Assembly: GCF_048773025.1 (NCBI RefSeq)
Contig: NC_133544.1
Coordinates: forward strand, 63,415,501 to 63,479,500
DNA length: 64,000 nucleotides
Source of the DNA: Camelus bactrianus
Lineage: Eukaryota; Chordata; Mammalia; Artiodactyla; Camelidae
Reading direction: 5' to 3'
Position 1 is the stretch's first letter. Every line of letters starts with the position of its first letter. Made by a program: the position numbers and the translations under genes. The notes beneath the pieces were generated by a model. That model was not told where the DNA came from. It ran no database searches and was given only the letters and a program-made list of their open reading frames with translations. Positions 11,177 through 20,721 of this stretch are shown here, piece after piece.

Positions 11177-11182
11177 ACTTAC

Positions 11183-11242
11183 TTGGATGCACTTGGAGTC
11201 TGGTTCCTCTCCCAAAAGTGAGTGTTCTGCTGCCTGTGTTCG
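11183..11242 (-). CDS. TRAJ5: TCR alpha joining segment 5
   Basis: Peptide NTGSRTLTFGRGTRLQVHP (human DTGRRALTFGSGTRLQVQP). Donor GTAAGT (11177-11182). RSS 11243-11270: heptamer caccctg, nonamer acaaatact. Confidence 0.94.
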
Positions 11243-11270
11243 CACCCTGGTGCAACGTTATACAAATACT

Positions 11271-12370
11271 TGCCCCCTGCCAGCCTGGGGTGGCTGCCCA
11301 TCTCGGTGTCCCCTCCTCCCCACAACCATATACAGCCTTCACTCATGAGAGCAGAACTTTAGAACAGCCTGTTCCATGGTTTTGATGACAGATTTATCCC
11401 TGCATCACTTTATAATAATCAGTCCCCCTTGGTTTCTACTTGCCTCCCTGCCATACCTGCCTCCTGCTGACCCAATTCAATGACTCATCTCTTCAGAAAC
11501 ACCGAGTCCTGGACCAAGGCTGCCACAGTCACCATGGCAGGAAGGCTCAGGATGGGCAAACCAAGGACCAAACAGGTAGCCTTGGAGGTCTGGGGTCTTT
11601 CTTCATGGAGCAAGGATGGTGGTAGCAGTGTGGTGGCAGGATTAACAATAAGACCCTGGAGCCGAATGGATTAGTGTTAAATTCTAGCCCTGTCATTCCT
11701 AGCAGTGTGATCTTGGGCAAGTTACTTGTCCCAAGCCTCTGTTTCCTCATCTGTAAAGTGGGCATAATATCAACTCCCTAGTATTAGGATGGCTGTGAGC
11801 ATTGAGTGAGAAATTCTATGAAGGACAGAGTTTATCACTGGCACATGTCAGGCATTTGGTACACAGCAGCTAATAATACAATGATTCCCAGCAATGCTTT
11901 ACAATGCAGGGAGGAATAAGCCTTCTTGCAGCTTCTTGCAGCCAGAGGAGATCCGTTTCTGCCGCACAGCCCAGGGTGCCTCAGCGTTCTGGCTTGGGGA
12001 TGCTCATGTGTAGGGCAGATGTCTCATGGACCCAAGGGGACGTGGTGAGAGAGATTCACAAGCAGGGGGCTGAGGGGCAGGGTGGAACCTTGGCTGCCAA
12101 GAAGACAGTTCTGCTTCAGAGCCCCAACCAAGAGTGAAGTCTCTTTTCTCAGACCTCGGGGGTTTGTCCTCTGCAAGCACTGTGCACGCAAAACCCTTAT
12201 ACAGCAGAGCCTCAGTCATTTCATTAGAGCTGACATAATGATAAGTTACTCCCAGACCACAGAGGACTCTTTAACGACAGAGCAGACCGATCACAGACTC
12301 TCTCATTATTGCAATATCCTTCCATAATATATTCTCTGTCTACAAAATGTCCCTTGACCGTCTCTATAAT
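11271..12370. other. TRAJ5-TRAJ6 spacer with MIR
   Basis: A MIR lies at about 11640-11870. Nothing else recognised. Confidence 0.55.
11640..11870 (+). repeat. MIR SINE
   Basis: Good MIR core: ttgggcaagttacttgtccc, then ctgtttcctcatctgtaaag and a TCAGGCATTTGGTACAC-type end. Confidence 0.75.
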
Positions 12371-12376
12371 ACTCAC

Positions 12377-12438
12377 ATGGATGAACAACAAGCCTGGTCC
12401 CTCTTCCAAAGGTAAGTCCATAGTTTCCTCCTGATACA
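12377..12438 (-). CDS. TRAJ6: TCR alpha joining segment 6
   Basis: Peptide VSGGNYGLTFGRGTRLVVHP (human ASGGSYIPTFGRGTSLIVHP). Donor GTGAGT (12371-12376). RSS 12439-12466: heptamer cacagca, nonamer gccaaaacc. Confidence 0.93.
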
Positions 12439-12466
12439 CACAGCAGGGAAAGCCTTTGCCAAAACC

Positions 12467-13009
12467 CATCTCACATGACCTCATTCTACCTATTGCCTCA
12501 GTAGTGTTGGGGCCACAGTCCAAGGGAACACTGGCGATGCCCCCAGCATTGCAGGAATCTCCCACAGCTGTCCTGGAGCCCCTGAGCCTTGATGCACACC
12601 GGCAGTGATGGGAGCCAGGAGCTGTGGACTGGAGAGCTCCCCACCTCCTTTACCCAGGAGAAAACACACACTCCCTCAGAGAAGCAGGGCAGCAACTCCC
12701 CAGCAGGAGCCACCACCCTGCTTGCCTGGGGCAACCGCAGGGTCTGACTCTGTTGCTCTTTTGTCAGATACAAGGGCTCCCAGGATGGAGGGCAAAGGAG
12801 ATTTTATATTATATTTTCAGTGGAGATGCTGAGAGAAAGGGAGGCTGGAAGGAACAAGGGGCACACACAGGTTTGGGACAGTTACCTTCTAAGAACGTTA
12901 GGTGTGGCATTGATGGAGGACACACCCTCCCCCCTCCCATGGTCCAGCACCCGGGTAGGAACAGCACTGGGTGGGTGAGGGGGTCATATACACAGGAGGA
13001 TCCCGGCTT
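12467..13009. other. TRAJ6-TRAJ7 spacer
   Basis: GC-rich unique-looking DNA. A 176-codon + strand open frame (12624-13154) overlaps TRAJ7 antisense, lacks any family match and is taken as chance. Confidence 0.5.
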
Positions 13010-13015
13010 ACTTAC

Positions 13016-13071
13016 TTGGTGTGACCACTACTTGGGTCCCCTTCCCAAAAGTGAATCTGTTTTCATAATCC
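13016..13071 (-). CDS. TRAJ7: TCR alpha joining segment 7
   Basis: Peptide DYENRFTFGKGTQVVVTP (human DYGNNRLAFGKGNQVVVIP). Two overlapping donor words (cttacttac); the one that keeps phase is GTAAGT at 13010-13015. RSS 13072-13099: heptamer cactcca, nonamer acaaaaagg. Confidence 0.93.
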
Positions 13072-13099
13072 CACTCCAGGTCAGTGCATTACAAAAAGG

Positions 13100-14534
13100 T
13101 CCTGGCTTTGCCCACCCTCTTGTGGAGGACACACACGCTTCCCAGTCGCTCTAAAAGCTGGGAACCTGGAGAGGCTGGTCCTAACCTTTTCCCTGTAATG
13201 GGGGCTGGGGTGACTTGAAGGGGCTTCCCTGATGGTTGTAGCAGCTTCCTCCCCGATGCTACCCATCGCCTCCATTTTCCCATCACAGCCATCAACAAAC
13301 AGCCTCTGGCTGTTTCTCTTCTGGGAAAAACAGAACCTTTACAGAACTTTGCGAAAAACTGCCTCCGACATAGGCCCGGCGGGTGTGCCTAATTCTAAAG
13401 ATACCAGGCAGCAGCGGGCATTTTCCCACCTCAGCTGCCAGGCCTGAGATGAAGGCACCATTTTCTCGGGGTCGCATGCAAAGAAGCATTTTTCGCTTTG
13501 CCAGAAAGAGAAGGAGCAAGAGCATTTCCAGCAAGCTGTGCTGGGGCACATGCTAAAAACACGCCTCGGCGTGACTCAGTCACCGCATCCCCTCGGGGGC
13601 TGAACGAGAGTCCTGGGTGACTCATGCCTGACTCATTCCTGTTTCTACTGTTTTCTGTCCTCTCCTCAGTCAAGGCTGCTTTCTGTCAAGGGGCCTTTTT
13701 ATCAAGAAAGTCTAACATCTCAGCAGATAACAGTCTTAATTTTTTCCCCCTAGAAACACAGGGGCAGGATCCTGCTTGCTCTCTGCCAGGGAATGTGGAC
13801 CGTCCATTGTCACCGCTGTCCTGCCTCCAGCCAGTAGGGTCCCAGGTCCTGTGCACGACCACACACAGCACCCTTCTTGGCACACTCATGTATCAATTGT
13901 TATTAGACTTTTAATAGATGGGTGTTTTGTTTCTCTGATAAGACTGAAAGTTCCTCAGAGCAAGAACCACATCTTAACACTTCTTCTCTTTGTTTGTTCA
14001 TTTCTTTCTAAACCACCTATGGCCCCTGGCTTGTTGATGACACAAAATAATCACTTACTGAGTTGAGCTGACTTTTACTGTGCATAATTATTGTGGCAAG
14101 GAGGCCAGTTTTGGGGGGGAGGTTAAAAGTTAAGTATACTTTGGATAAATGCGAGCTGCAAAATTTAAGTGCTTCGGCAGGGAAAAACCAAGGAAGCATC
14201 TCTCAGAGACAGAATCAGGAGGAGGCATAAAACCCAACACATCGTGAGGTTCATACTGACCCTCAGCAGAGAGGGGGCAAATGAATGAACAAGTAAAGTA
14301 CTTGACTCCAAAGGAAACTCAAGCATTTTTCTCCTGATATGTTGACATTGATCCCCTTAAAGGGCAAAAAGAATAATTTAGCAGGAAAAAAATATTCCAA
14401 GTTAGTAACATTGATAAGATCAATAATAACAAACTAGTAGTGGTAAAAATAACGATCATCATCATATTCTTTTATAGACCTGTATAAATACAAACCCAAT
14501 ATTGGAAGTGGGGTCACACATTTCTGGAGATCTG
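13100..14534. other. TRAJ7-TRAJ8 spacer
   Basis: Holds a cluster of AP-1 words at 13572-13635 (separate entry) and a probable L2 3' piece at about 13940-14070 (a GACTGAAAGTTCCTCAGAGC stretch). The rest is unrecognised. Confidence 0.5.
13572..13635. promoter_or_regulatory. Cluster of AP-1/MARE-type motifs
   Basis: Within 64 bp there are tgactcagtca (13572-13582, a near-palindromic AP-1/MARE word), tgactca (13618-13624) and tgactca (13629-13635). The surrounding 13.3-13.7 kb is not a recognised repeat. Enhancer or promoter function is inference only. Confidence 0.35.
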
Positions 14535-14540
14535 ACTTAC

Positions 14541-14600
14541 TTGGGCTGATCAAAAGTTGGGTGCCAATTCCAAATGTGAGCTTCTGGTAGTCTGTGTTCA
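14541..14600 (-). CDS. TRAJ8: TCR alpha joining segment 8
   Basis: Peptide NTDYQKLTFGIGTQLLISP (human NTGFQKLVFGTGTRLLVSP). Donor GTAAGT (14535-14540). RSS 14601-14628: heptamer cactctg, nonamer acaaaatgg. The nonamer is the start of a small tandem duplication. Confidence 0.94.
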
Positions 14601-14616
14601 CACTCTGATGTACCTC

Positions 14617-14686
14617 TATACAAAATGGTACCCTGTAGCTGGGCCAGCTCTACACAACATGGTACCTTATAGCTGGGCCATAGTCT
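14617..14686. repeat. 34-bp tandem duplication starting in the TRAJ8 RSS
   Basis: Unit 1 starts tatacaaaatggtaccctgt and continues agctgggccagctc. Unit 2 starts tacacaacatggtacctta and continues tagctgggcca. The second unit thus contains a decayed copy (acaacatgg) of the TRAJ8 nonamer, without a heptamer. Confidence 0.7.
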
Positions 14687-15151
14687 GGGATTCCCAAGTC
14701 ACACACAAGTTATTTACTAAGCGTGTCCCCGTGTCTGTGTGCATGCGCCAACGTGGGAAGAGGCATATCATTTTTACTATTTAATGGTAATTTCTAAGAC
14801 TATTGGAAGATGACAATAAATAATCAGAACCCAATAGGAGATCCTGCTTTGTATACGGAGGATTTTAAAAAAAATGTCATGAATATTCAGGTAGAAAAAG
14901 TTATTCTATATATTACATGAATATATAATTACAGAGTTTCAGTTCTAGACAGGATCTAAGGTAGTTATAGCCATCCACACTTCCTAAGTGTTCACTATGT
15001 TTCTTGCACGAATGAGGCTCATGGATACGAATAATGCAACATTCTCATCGCCAACCTACCTTGTTATTTAAATAGCAGACAAAACCCTTGGGGAAAAATC
15101 AGTGAAAACAGATATCCTTCAACTATAGTACAAATCAGGTTATTTCATGGA
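14687..15151. other. TRAJ8-TRAJ9 spacer
   Basis: AT-rich, no recognisable element. Confidence 0.5.
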
Positions 15152-15157
15152 ACTTAC

Positions 15158-15218
15158 TTGCTTCAACAAATAGTCTTGTTCCTGTCCCAAAGACAAATTT
15201 GAAGGCTCCAGTATTGCC
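15158..15218 (-). CDS. TRAJ9: TCR alpha joining segment 9
   Basis: Peptide GNTGAFKFVFGTGTRLFVEA. It ends in Ala like human TRAJ9 (GNTGGFKTIFGAGTRLFVKA), the J used by CD1b-reactive GEM T cells in human. Donor GTAAGT (15152-15157). RSS 15219-15246: consensus heptamer cacagtg, nonamer acaaaatgg. Confidence 0.94.
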
Positions 15219-15984
15219 CACAGTGATGTGTGCTGTGACAAAATGGGCCATTTCCTTTTCCCGGCATTTTTATACCACAGCTGGGCAGCAGGCACCTGGA
15301 GCCCATGGGAAGGAGCACTTTTGTATATTCCCCCAGTAGAACCCATTTGTTTTTTTTTCCTGTTCATCAACAATCTCGTATCTCCTACCTCCTGGAAGGG
15401 TTAGTTTGCCAAACAGTAGTCATGGAATATGGCCCAGGGACCAGGATCCCCAGGCTTTAGTCCTGGCTCTAGTTCTCACTGAAGTTATGAAATTAGATAA
15501 TTCAACAAACCTTTCTGGGTCTTAATTTCCTTACTGGAAAAAAAAAAGAGGTCTGAACCTCCCTTTTAGAGCTAAAGTTCTATGATCCAGCAATGTTCAA
15601 AGCGGCCCCAACACTGCACATTTCTATAACTCGCAGATGAGTCAGGCATGTGTTGGTCATTACCCTGGAGACTGGTCTGCCTGGGGAAAATACAAGAAAT
15701 AGTGAGGGAAAGCGCTGGTCAGAACTAGGGAGTGGCCACTGCCAGCTCTTTCTCTCCTCTCTCCATTGGGGTGAATGCTCCCAGCAGCCCCTGTTCTACT
15801 TGTTTCCTCATTGAAAAGGGAAGGGAATCCTTTAGATTTGGGGCATTCAAGTCAAGATTTTCCAATGCTCCATCTCTAAGTCAAGACAGTATCTAAGAAT
15901 GGAAAAGACAAATTCCATGTATTTCTTTACTCACTCTGTCTGGCATCCTGTGTCATTTCTAAGTAAGCGCTGGCACAGTTCTGT

Positions 15985-16215
15985 GACATCATGTAGTAGA
16001 AAGAGCAAGGCTTTGAGATCAGGCAGGCAGATCCTGGCTTGAATCTAGATCCTTCCAGTCACTAACCCTGGGGTCTTGGGTAATTACTTCTCTGAGCCTC
16101 AGTTTCCTCTTCTGTAAAATAGGGCTACTGCTCCTTGCCCCATAGAGTTGTTTGAAGATAAACAATACCGTATGTCATGCACCTAGCACTGTATCCACAC
16201 TTTATAGGTACTGAG
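15985..16215 (+). repeat. MIR SINE
   Basis: Near complete: a TAGTAGAAAGAGCAAGGCTTTGAG start, a CCTGGCTTGAATC core, gagcctcagtttcctcttct, and a CACCTAGCACTG end. Confidence 0.8.
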
Positions 16216-16369
16216 AAGGCAGTTTTTATTTCTATGTTAAGTTAAATTATAGATTAACAAAATTTTTTCTTTTTTTTAGTGTTATAGAATTTGTTTATGA
16301 AATAGCCATATGAGTCCATACCCTCGAGGTGTATAAACTCTGGGGTTGTATAGAAATAAGATCCCAGAA

Positions 16370-16510
16370 CCACAGATTTTGAGGGCTTCCACCCTCTCAC
16401 CTCACCCTGGAGGAGTCTGAGGCACACAGAGGGGCAGTGACTTGCTCAGTGTCATGCAGCCAGTTGGAGGCTCAGTCAAATGTAGAACTCTAGGCTGAAA
16501 CCAGAGGCCC
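16370..16510 (-). repeat. MIR SINE, minus orientation
   Basis: Shows gaggcacacagaggggcagt followed by gacttgctcagtgtcatgca, the antisense MIR core. Confidence 0.6.
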
Positions 16511-16843
16511 TGGGCTCCTTTCTCTGCATTTCACTGACTCTTTGTGAATAGTGTTTAGTGCCAAGGGGTATAATTTCTGGAATGAACTGGGTATGGCTTA
16601 TTGGGGGCATCGGTGAAGTGACCTTGAATATCCTCCCCTCAGCGAGTCTCAGAATCAATGGCAGTGGATCTATTAGATCCTGGCCATGCAGCTTTCTGCT
16701 CTTCTAAGTTTTTCCCTCTTTCGGGCTCCATTTAGCTTAATTCTAGTCCTAAAAACTCTGATACTGGACAGTTTTTGTCAGCCTCGCATCTTAGGAAAAG
16801 CCCTAATGGTTTGCTGAATTCCACCCTAAAGAAAATATGCTTG

Positions 16844-16936
16844 GGGCTAGAGGGCTTAGCTCAGCGGTAGCGCGCATGCCTGGTGTGCACGAGGTCCTGG
16901 GTTCAATCCCCAGTGCCTCCGTTAAAGGGGAAAAAA
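16844..16936 (+). mobile_element. Camelid tRNA-derived SINE with target duplication
   Basis: The head (gggcttagctcagcggtagc, then gcgcatgcctggtgtgcacg, aggtcctgggttcaatcccc) keeps A-box and B-box words of a tRNA-Ala-like promoter and ends in an A run. Flanking direct repeats aaaatatgcttg lie at 16832-16843 and about 16937-16948. High B-box identity and perfect flanking repeats suggest a fairly young insertion. It is not a tRNA gene: the acceptor stem does not close. Confidence 0.88.
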
Positions 16937-17119
16937 AAAATATGCTTGTATATTCTTTGCATATCTTCACTAATTTATCTGGGTGTCACAATTCTTAATA
17001 CTTCAGCACTAGGTTATGGTTAATTATAAATCAGATACAAATGACAAAAATGACATCTCCTTTTCTCCCATTCACCGTCACCAGAATACATCTGTAGTCA
17101 CCATAGAATGCACACTTAC

Positions 17120-17183
17120 TCAGTTCCACTTTTAGCCGGGTGCCTTTCCCGAAGGTGAGCTTGTTTGCTCCTCCCGTGAGTCC
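17120..17183 (-). CDS. TRAJ10: TCR alpha joining segment 10
   Basis: Peptide G then LTGGANKLTFGKGTRLKVEL, with the Leu end typical of human TRAJ10. Donor GTAAGT (17114-17119). RSS 17184-17211: consensus heptamer cacagtg; nonamer cagtaaact is poor at spacer 12, while acagtaaac fits better at 11. Confidence 0.93.
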
Positions 17184-17211
17184 CACAGTGCGTGATGCCT
17201 CACAGTAAACT

Positions 17212-18272
17212 CCCTTCTTGTCGCTTCACCCCTTTTCCCGATTTACCCTACTGAGTTAGAAAACACTTCAGATTCAATATAACAATTTGACTTATTCATA
17301 TGGGTAAAAAGCTTCCCCCTACCCCAAACGGAATAAATTCATAGGCTGCTGGTGCCAGGAGGCCAGAGAGGTCAGCCACTTCCCTGCTTATACATAAGAA
17401 AACTGGGCCCCGGAGGCCAGAGATCTGCTCCAAGTTACCCTGCTAGTTGGTAGCAGAGATCAAAACATGGGTCTATTTGATTTTCAGTCTCATGTCTTTC
17501 CCACTTCACCACATTCTGAAGGTACTGTGTCCCTCACTACGTTCTCTTCTTCCCTTCAGCCTGGAAACTGGACTTCTCTGGATGTTTGAATTCAATTAAA
17601 CGAGCATTTATCAAGCACTTACTTTGTCAAAGGACCATATTAGACACTTCACGGTTTATAACAAGAGTCTCTGCTCTTAAGGATCTTTCAGTTTTAATAG
17701 GCAGATCCTCTCAGTGATGAAAGATTTCTGTAGCTCTGTGTATCACGGATTGTCCAAGATTTCACAGCTAAATAGGGGATGTGGAAGGTAAGAGCCTGGG
17801 GAGAGATTACAGTCTAGTCTGGTCTTTAGACAGGAAGCCAGGCTGTTTCTGGAGAAGCCAGGTTTGTCCTCATTGTCCAGGTGTTAGTCTCTATTCTGTT
17901 CTGACTTAGTGATTAATTCTACAGTTATTTTCAATTCTTCTGTCAGTTATTCTCATTAAAAAAAAAATCTTCCAGGGGAGGGTATAGCTCAAAATGGTAG
18001 AGCACATGCTTAGCATGCACAAAGTCCTGGGTTTGATCCCTGGTACCTCCTCTAAAAAAAGTAAACAAATAAACATAATTACCTCCCTCCCCCCACCAAA
18101 AAAAAAACCTAAAAAAAAATTTTTTTTTAAAATCTTCCATGAAGGCTCAACCATAAATTCCTGGGTCAACTGATAAGACAAGGATGATCTGTCCATAAGG
18201 GTAAAAGCACAGTAAGTACCTGGAGAAACCTTAAATCAGAGAACAGGAAAACAGGGGTGGGACGGGGTTCGC
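17212..18272. other. TRAJ10-TRAJ11 spacer with MIR and SINE
   Basis: A minus-strand MIR-like piece at about 17385-17520, an L2-like piece at about 17595-17705 (a GCATTTATCAAGCACTTACT stretch) and a camelid SINE at 17975-18128. Confidence 0.55.
17975..18128 (+). mobile_element. Camelid tRNA-derived SINE with long A-rich tail
   Basis: Head gggagggtatagctcaaaat, then ggtagagcacatgcttagca, tgcacaaagtcctgggtttg and atccctggtacctcc. The tail contains AACAAATAAACATAATTACCTCC plus A and T runs. Flanked by aaaatcttcca (about 17964-17974 and 18129-18139). Confidence 0.9.
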
Positions 18273-18278
18273 ATTTAC

Positions 18279-18338
18279 CTGGAGAGACCAGAAGCACAGT
18301 CCCCTTTCCAAAGGTAAGTGTGTTGTATCCTGAGTTCA
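18279..18338 (-). CDS. TRAJ11: TCR alpha joining segment 11
   Basis: Peptide NSGYNTLTFGKGTVLLVSP (human NSGYSTLTFGKGTMLLVSP). Donor GTAAAT (18273-18278), a weaker +5/+6. RSS 18339-18366: heptamer cactcta, nonamer acaaaaagg. Confidence 0.94.
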
Positions 18339-18366
18339 CACTCTAGCAAACCCCCATACAAAAAGG

Positions 18367-18845
18367 GCCTGCAGTGTTGGGCCTTTCAACCTCTGACTGC
18401 TTAGGGAAGGGAAGGAAGACCAGCATTTGTGGAGAACACGTCATATGCCGAGTGGGTTAACCATCTGTACGTATCACCTTGCCTTACGCAGGCCATACCT
18501 GTGCCAGGAACTTTGATACTATTATTCTCATTTCACAACTGAAGAACAGGTGACGCAGGGCTAAGCGGGTTGAACCAGCACTGCTGCACAAGTGCCCTGA
18601 TGCACGAGGCTTTTTAGCACAGGACAAATAAGTATTAGGAGGAGCTATGAGAGAAGCCTCGCCCTCCTTATTCCTGCGAGAGTGAGACTGTAGCTGTCCT
18701 GGGGCTCATTCTCCAGCTAGAAACAGACATTAGGGCCCTAGAAACAGTCCTTCCCCGCAAACTCCAGCTCATCCTCCGTGACACCGCCCTCTCCTGAGAC
18801 AGGAGAACATTTGCATCAATCTTCCTGTTATTCCTCTGATACTCT
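18367..18845. other. TRAJ11-TRAJ12 spacer
   Basis: A faint MIR-like stretch lies at about 18430-18560 (a CCAGGAACTTTGATACTATTATTCTCATTTCACA stretch). Otherwise nothing recognised. Confidence 0.45.
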
Positions 18846-18851
18846 ACTTAC

Positions 18852-18911
18852 CAGGCCTGACCAGCAGTCTGGTCCCACTCCCGAAGGTCCATCTGTAGCC
18901 TCCATCACTCC
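18852..18911 (-). CDS. TRAJ12: TCR alpha joining segment 12
   Basis: Peptide SDGGYRWTFGSGTRLLVRP (human MDSSYKLIFGSGTRLLVRP). It keeps the Tyr that lets human TRAJ12 substitute for TRAJ33 in some MAIT receptors, but has an unusual Trp before TFGSG. Donor GTAAGT (18846-18851). RSS 18912-18939: cacagtg, nonamer cccagaacc. Confidence 0.93.
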
Positions 18912-18939
18912 CACAGTGGTTCACAGTCAGCCCAGAACC

Positions 18940-19530
18940 CCCGCAAGCCAGCACGTCCTCTCACACCCAGGGCTGATGCAGCCCTATGCCCTACGGAGGG
19001 CGCTGCATCTTTTGTTTTAAATTTATTTTTATTTTATTTACTTTTTTTGTTTGTTTTAGGGGGAGGCAATTAGGTTTGTTTGTTTGTTTATTTATTTAAT
19101 GGAGGTAGTGGGGACTGAACCCAGGACCTCGAGCATGCTAAGCACCCACTCTACCACTGAGCTATACCCTCCCCGCCGGGTACTACATCTTAACTTCTCT
19201 TTACATTCCACATAACACACGGGCCATTTGACCCAAATATGGGCCTTTATTGTGCAACATGTAAAATGAAGCCTCTGTCTGCCCACAGCTCTGAGTCTAC
19301 CACCATCAAACCCGTGCTTTTCAACTCTGTTTACAACAGAGGTGCCCAGTCCTTCTTTTGTCTCCATTATACTTATCAATTTTTAGATTCCTGCCATAGC
19401 ATCTTTCCTAATTTTAACTTCAATCAATTTGAAATTTCATAGAATAGCATGAAGATCATTCTACGTGACAGCTTCCTGCTCCTACAGTCAAATTACCCCA
19501 CAGGCTTAGCGGCTCAGTGGTAGCCTGGTT
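18940..19530. other. TRAJ12-TRAJ13 spacer, distal part
   Basis: Holds a minus-strand camelid SINE (19022-19175). Otherwise unrecognised. Confidence 0.5.
19022..19175 (-). mobile_element. Camelid tRNA-derived SINE, minus orientation
   Basis: Shows the complement of the head: ggggactgaacccaggacct, gagcatgctaagcacccact, ctaccactgagctataccct. The tail complement (GTTTGTTTGTTTATTTATTT) lies on the left. No convincing flanking duplication was picked out. Confidence 0.88.
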
Positions 19531-19536
19531 ACTCAC

Positions 19537-19588
19537 TCAGGTCCTGTTCTGCTCCCAAAGCCAGGTGCCCCTCTGATTAAACGGCACC
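19537..19588 (-). pseudogene. Truncated J-alpha relic between TRAJ12 and TRAJ13
   Basis: Ends at a GTGAGT donor word (19531-19536). It contains TTTGGGAGCAGAACAGG, resembling an FGAGT core with a frame disturbance (read FGSRTGP), and lacks the six or so codons after FGXGT. Downstream on the + strand, cactctg (19589-19595) is followed after 12 bp by an A-rich word (aaaaaacac), giving the right RSS geometry 29 bases from the Phe codon. Confidence 0.4.
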
Positions 19589-19900
19589 CACTCTGCTTCT
19601 GTTTAAAAAAAAACACCAATTGCCTTCTTTTTAGTTCTTATCCTTGGCAAATTTACTGTTTTCCATTGGCCTCATAGGTAATGTCTTAGCTTTCTTTTCT
19701 ATTAAGAAAGAACTCAACTTGGATGCAACAACAGCATCAGAATGTTAAGAGATGGATGAGGGATCCTTCTACAATATCTTTACTTAAATCTTCTGAAAAT
19801 GGCCAGAAAAGGCCTGTTACATCCCCTTATGTGCTCCAAACGTGACTATCTGAGAGGAGACAACACAAGTAAGGAGGAATGCCGAGGGATTTAGACTTAC

Positions 19901-19963
19901 TTGGGGTGACCCGAAGCATTGTTCCAGTTCCAAAGGTAACCTTTTGGCTGCCCCCAAAATTCA
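19901..19963 (-). CDS. TRAJ13: TCR alpha joining segment 13
   Basis: Peptide NFGGSQKVTFGTGTMLRVTP (human NSGGYQKVTFGIGTKLQVIP). Donor GTAAGT (19895-19900). RSS 19964-19991: heptamer caccaca, nonamer acagaatgg, both off consensus. Confidence 0.93.
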
Positions 19964-19991
19964 CACCACAATGCAGGCCTTTACAGAATGG

Positions 19992-20635
19992 CTTCCTCTC
20001 TCCTGCCATTTTCATGTGGTTGACGTTTAAGTGGCTGTACTTCAGCGCAAGAGAGAGTGGTTTTTACCAACGTCTATGGCTATGGAGCCACATGAAAATA
20101 GCCTTTTTACTAAGAACCTATGTATTTTCTTCCTGTTAAAAGAATTATACTAGCTGTCCTAGCCTTTTGTTTTTGTTCTGAAGACAAATAATAATCATAT
20201 TTTACATGTGTATAACATTCACTAGTTTATGCAACACTTTCATATCCATTAGCTTATTTTATCTTTAAACATTTTTTGAGGCGAGATTAAATATTTTCAT
20301 TTTACAGGTGAAGAAATTGTGGCCCAGGTGCACTGGTCAAGCCAGGTTGAGAAGGACAGGAAGTGTTCAGCCAAACCTTCTGCCTTTTTCTTTATGATCA
20401 GCTCTCTGGGCTGTTTCAGTCTGTTATTTTTGGTTCATCGACATGTCGATTTTTCCTCCACAGTTAGATCTTTCTATCCTCTGTGCCATTACTTTAACAT
20501 TTCTTTCCACATCAGAATGCACTTAAGTCTGCATAAACCATTAATTTCTTGACACGTGGGCCCTACAAACACTGCAGTAAGTTCAATGGGCCTCAGTAGC
20601 CACATTAAGCCTCCTATTTCAGTGACATACTGTCT
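19992..20635. other. TRAJ13-TRAJ14 spacer
   Basis: A diverged MIR-like stretch at about 20195-20345 (cattttacaggtgaagaaat). Otherwise nothing recognised. Confidence 0.45.
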
Positions 20636-20641
20636 GCTTGC

Positions 20642-20693
20642 TGGGTTTTACTGATAATCTTGTCCCTCTCCCAAAGATGAATGTGTTATAAAT
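20642..20693 (-). CDS. TRAJ14: TCR alpha joining segment 14, GC splice donor
   Basis: Peptide IYNTFIFGRGTRLSVKP, the shortest J here at 52 bp as in human (IYSTFIFGSGTRLSVKP). RSS 20694-20721: heptamer cacagca, nonamer acaacaatt. The J end reads CCCA followed by GCAAGC (20636-20641), so the donor is GC rather than GT. No GT in phase follows closely. It may splice inefficiently as a GC-AG intron or be non-functional. Confidence 0.9.
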
Positions 20694-20721
20694 CACAGCA
20701 CCGCGCTACCTGACAACAATT

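Larger units (their letters stand above)
15247..17113. other. TRAJ9-TRAJ10 spacer with MIRs and a camelid SINE
   Basis: Contains MIR copies at about 15410-15550 (+), 15985-16215 (+) and 16370-16510 (-), and a tRNA-derived SINE at 16844-16936. No J-like unit. Confidence 0.6.

Noticed and set aside
12624-13154. 176-codon + strand open frame
   Set aside because: No domain or composition feature, and it runs antisense through TRAJ7. Expected by chance in GC-rich spacer.
16844-16915. tRNA-Ala-like gene
   Set aside because: A-box and B-box words are present, but the sequence is flanked by SINE target duplications, has an A tail and lacks a closed acceptor stem. It is a SINE head.
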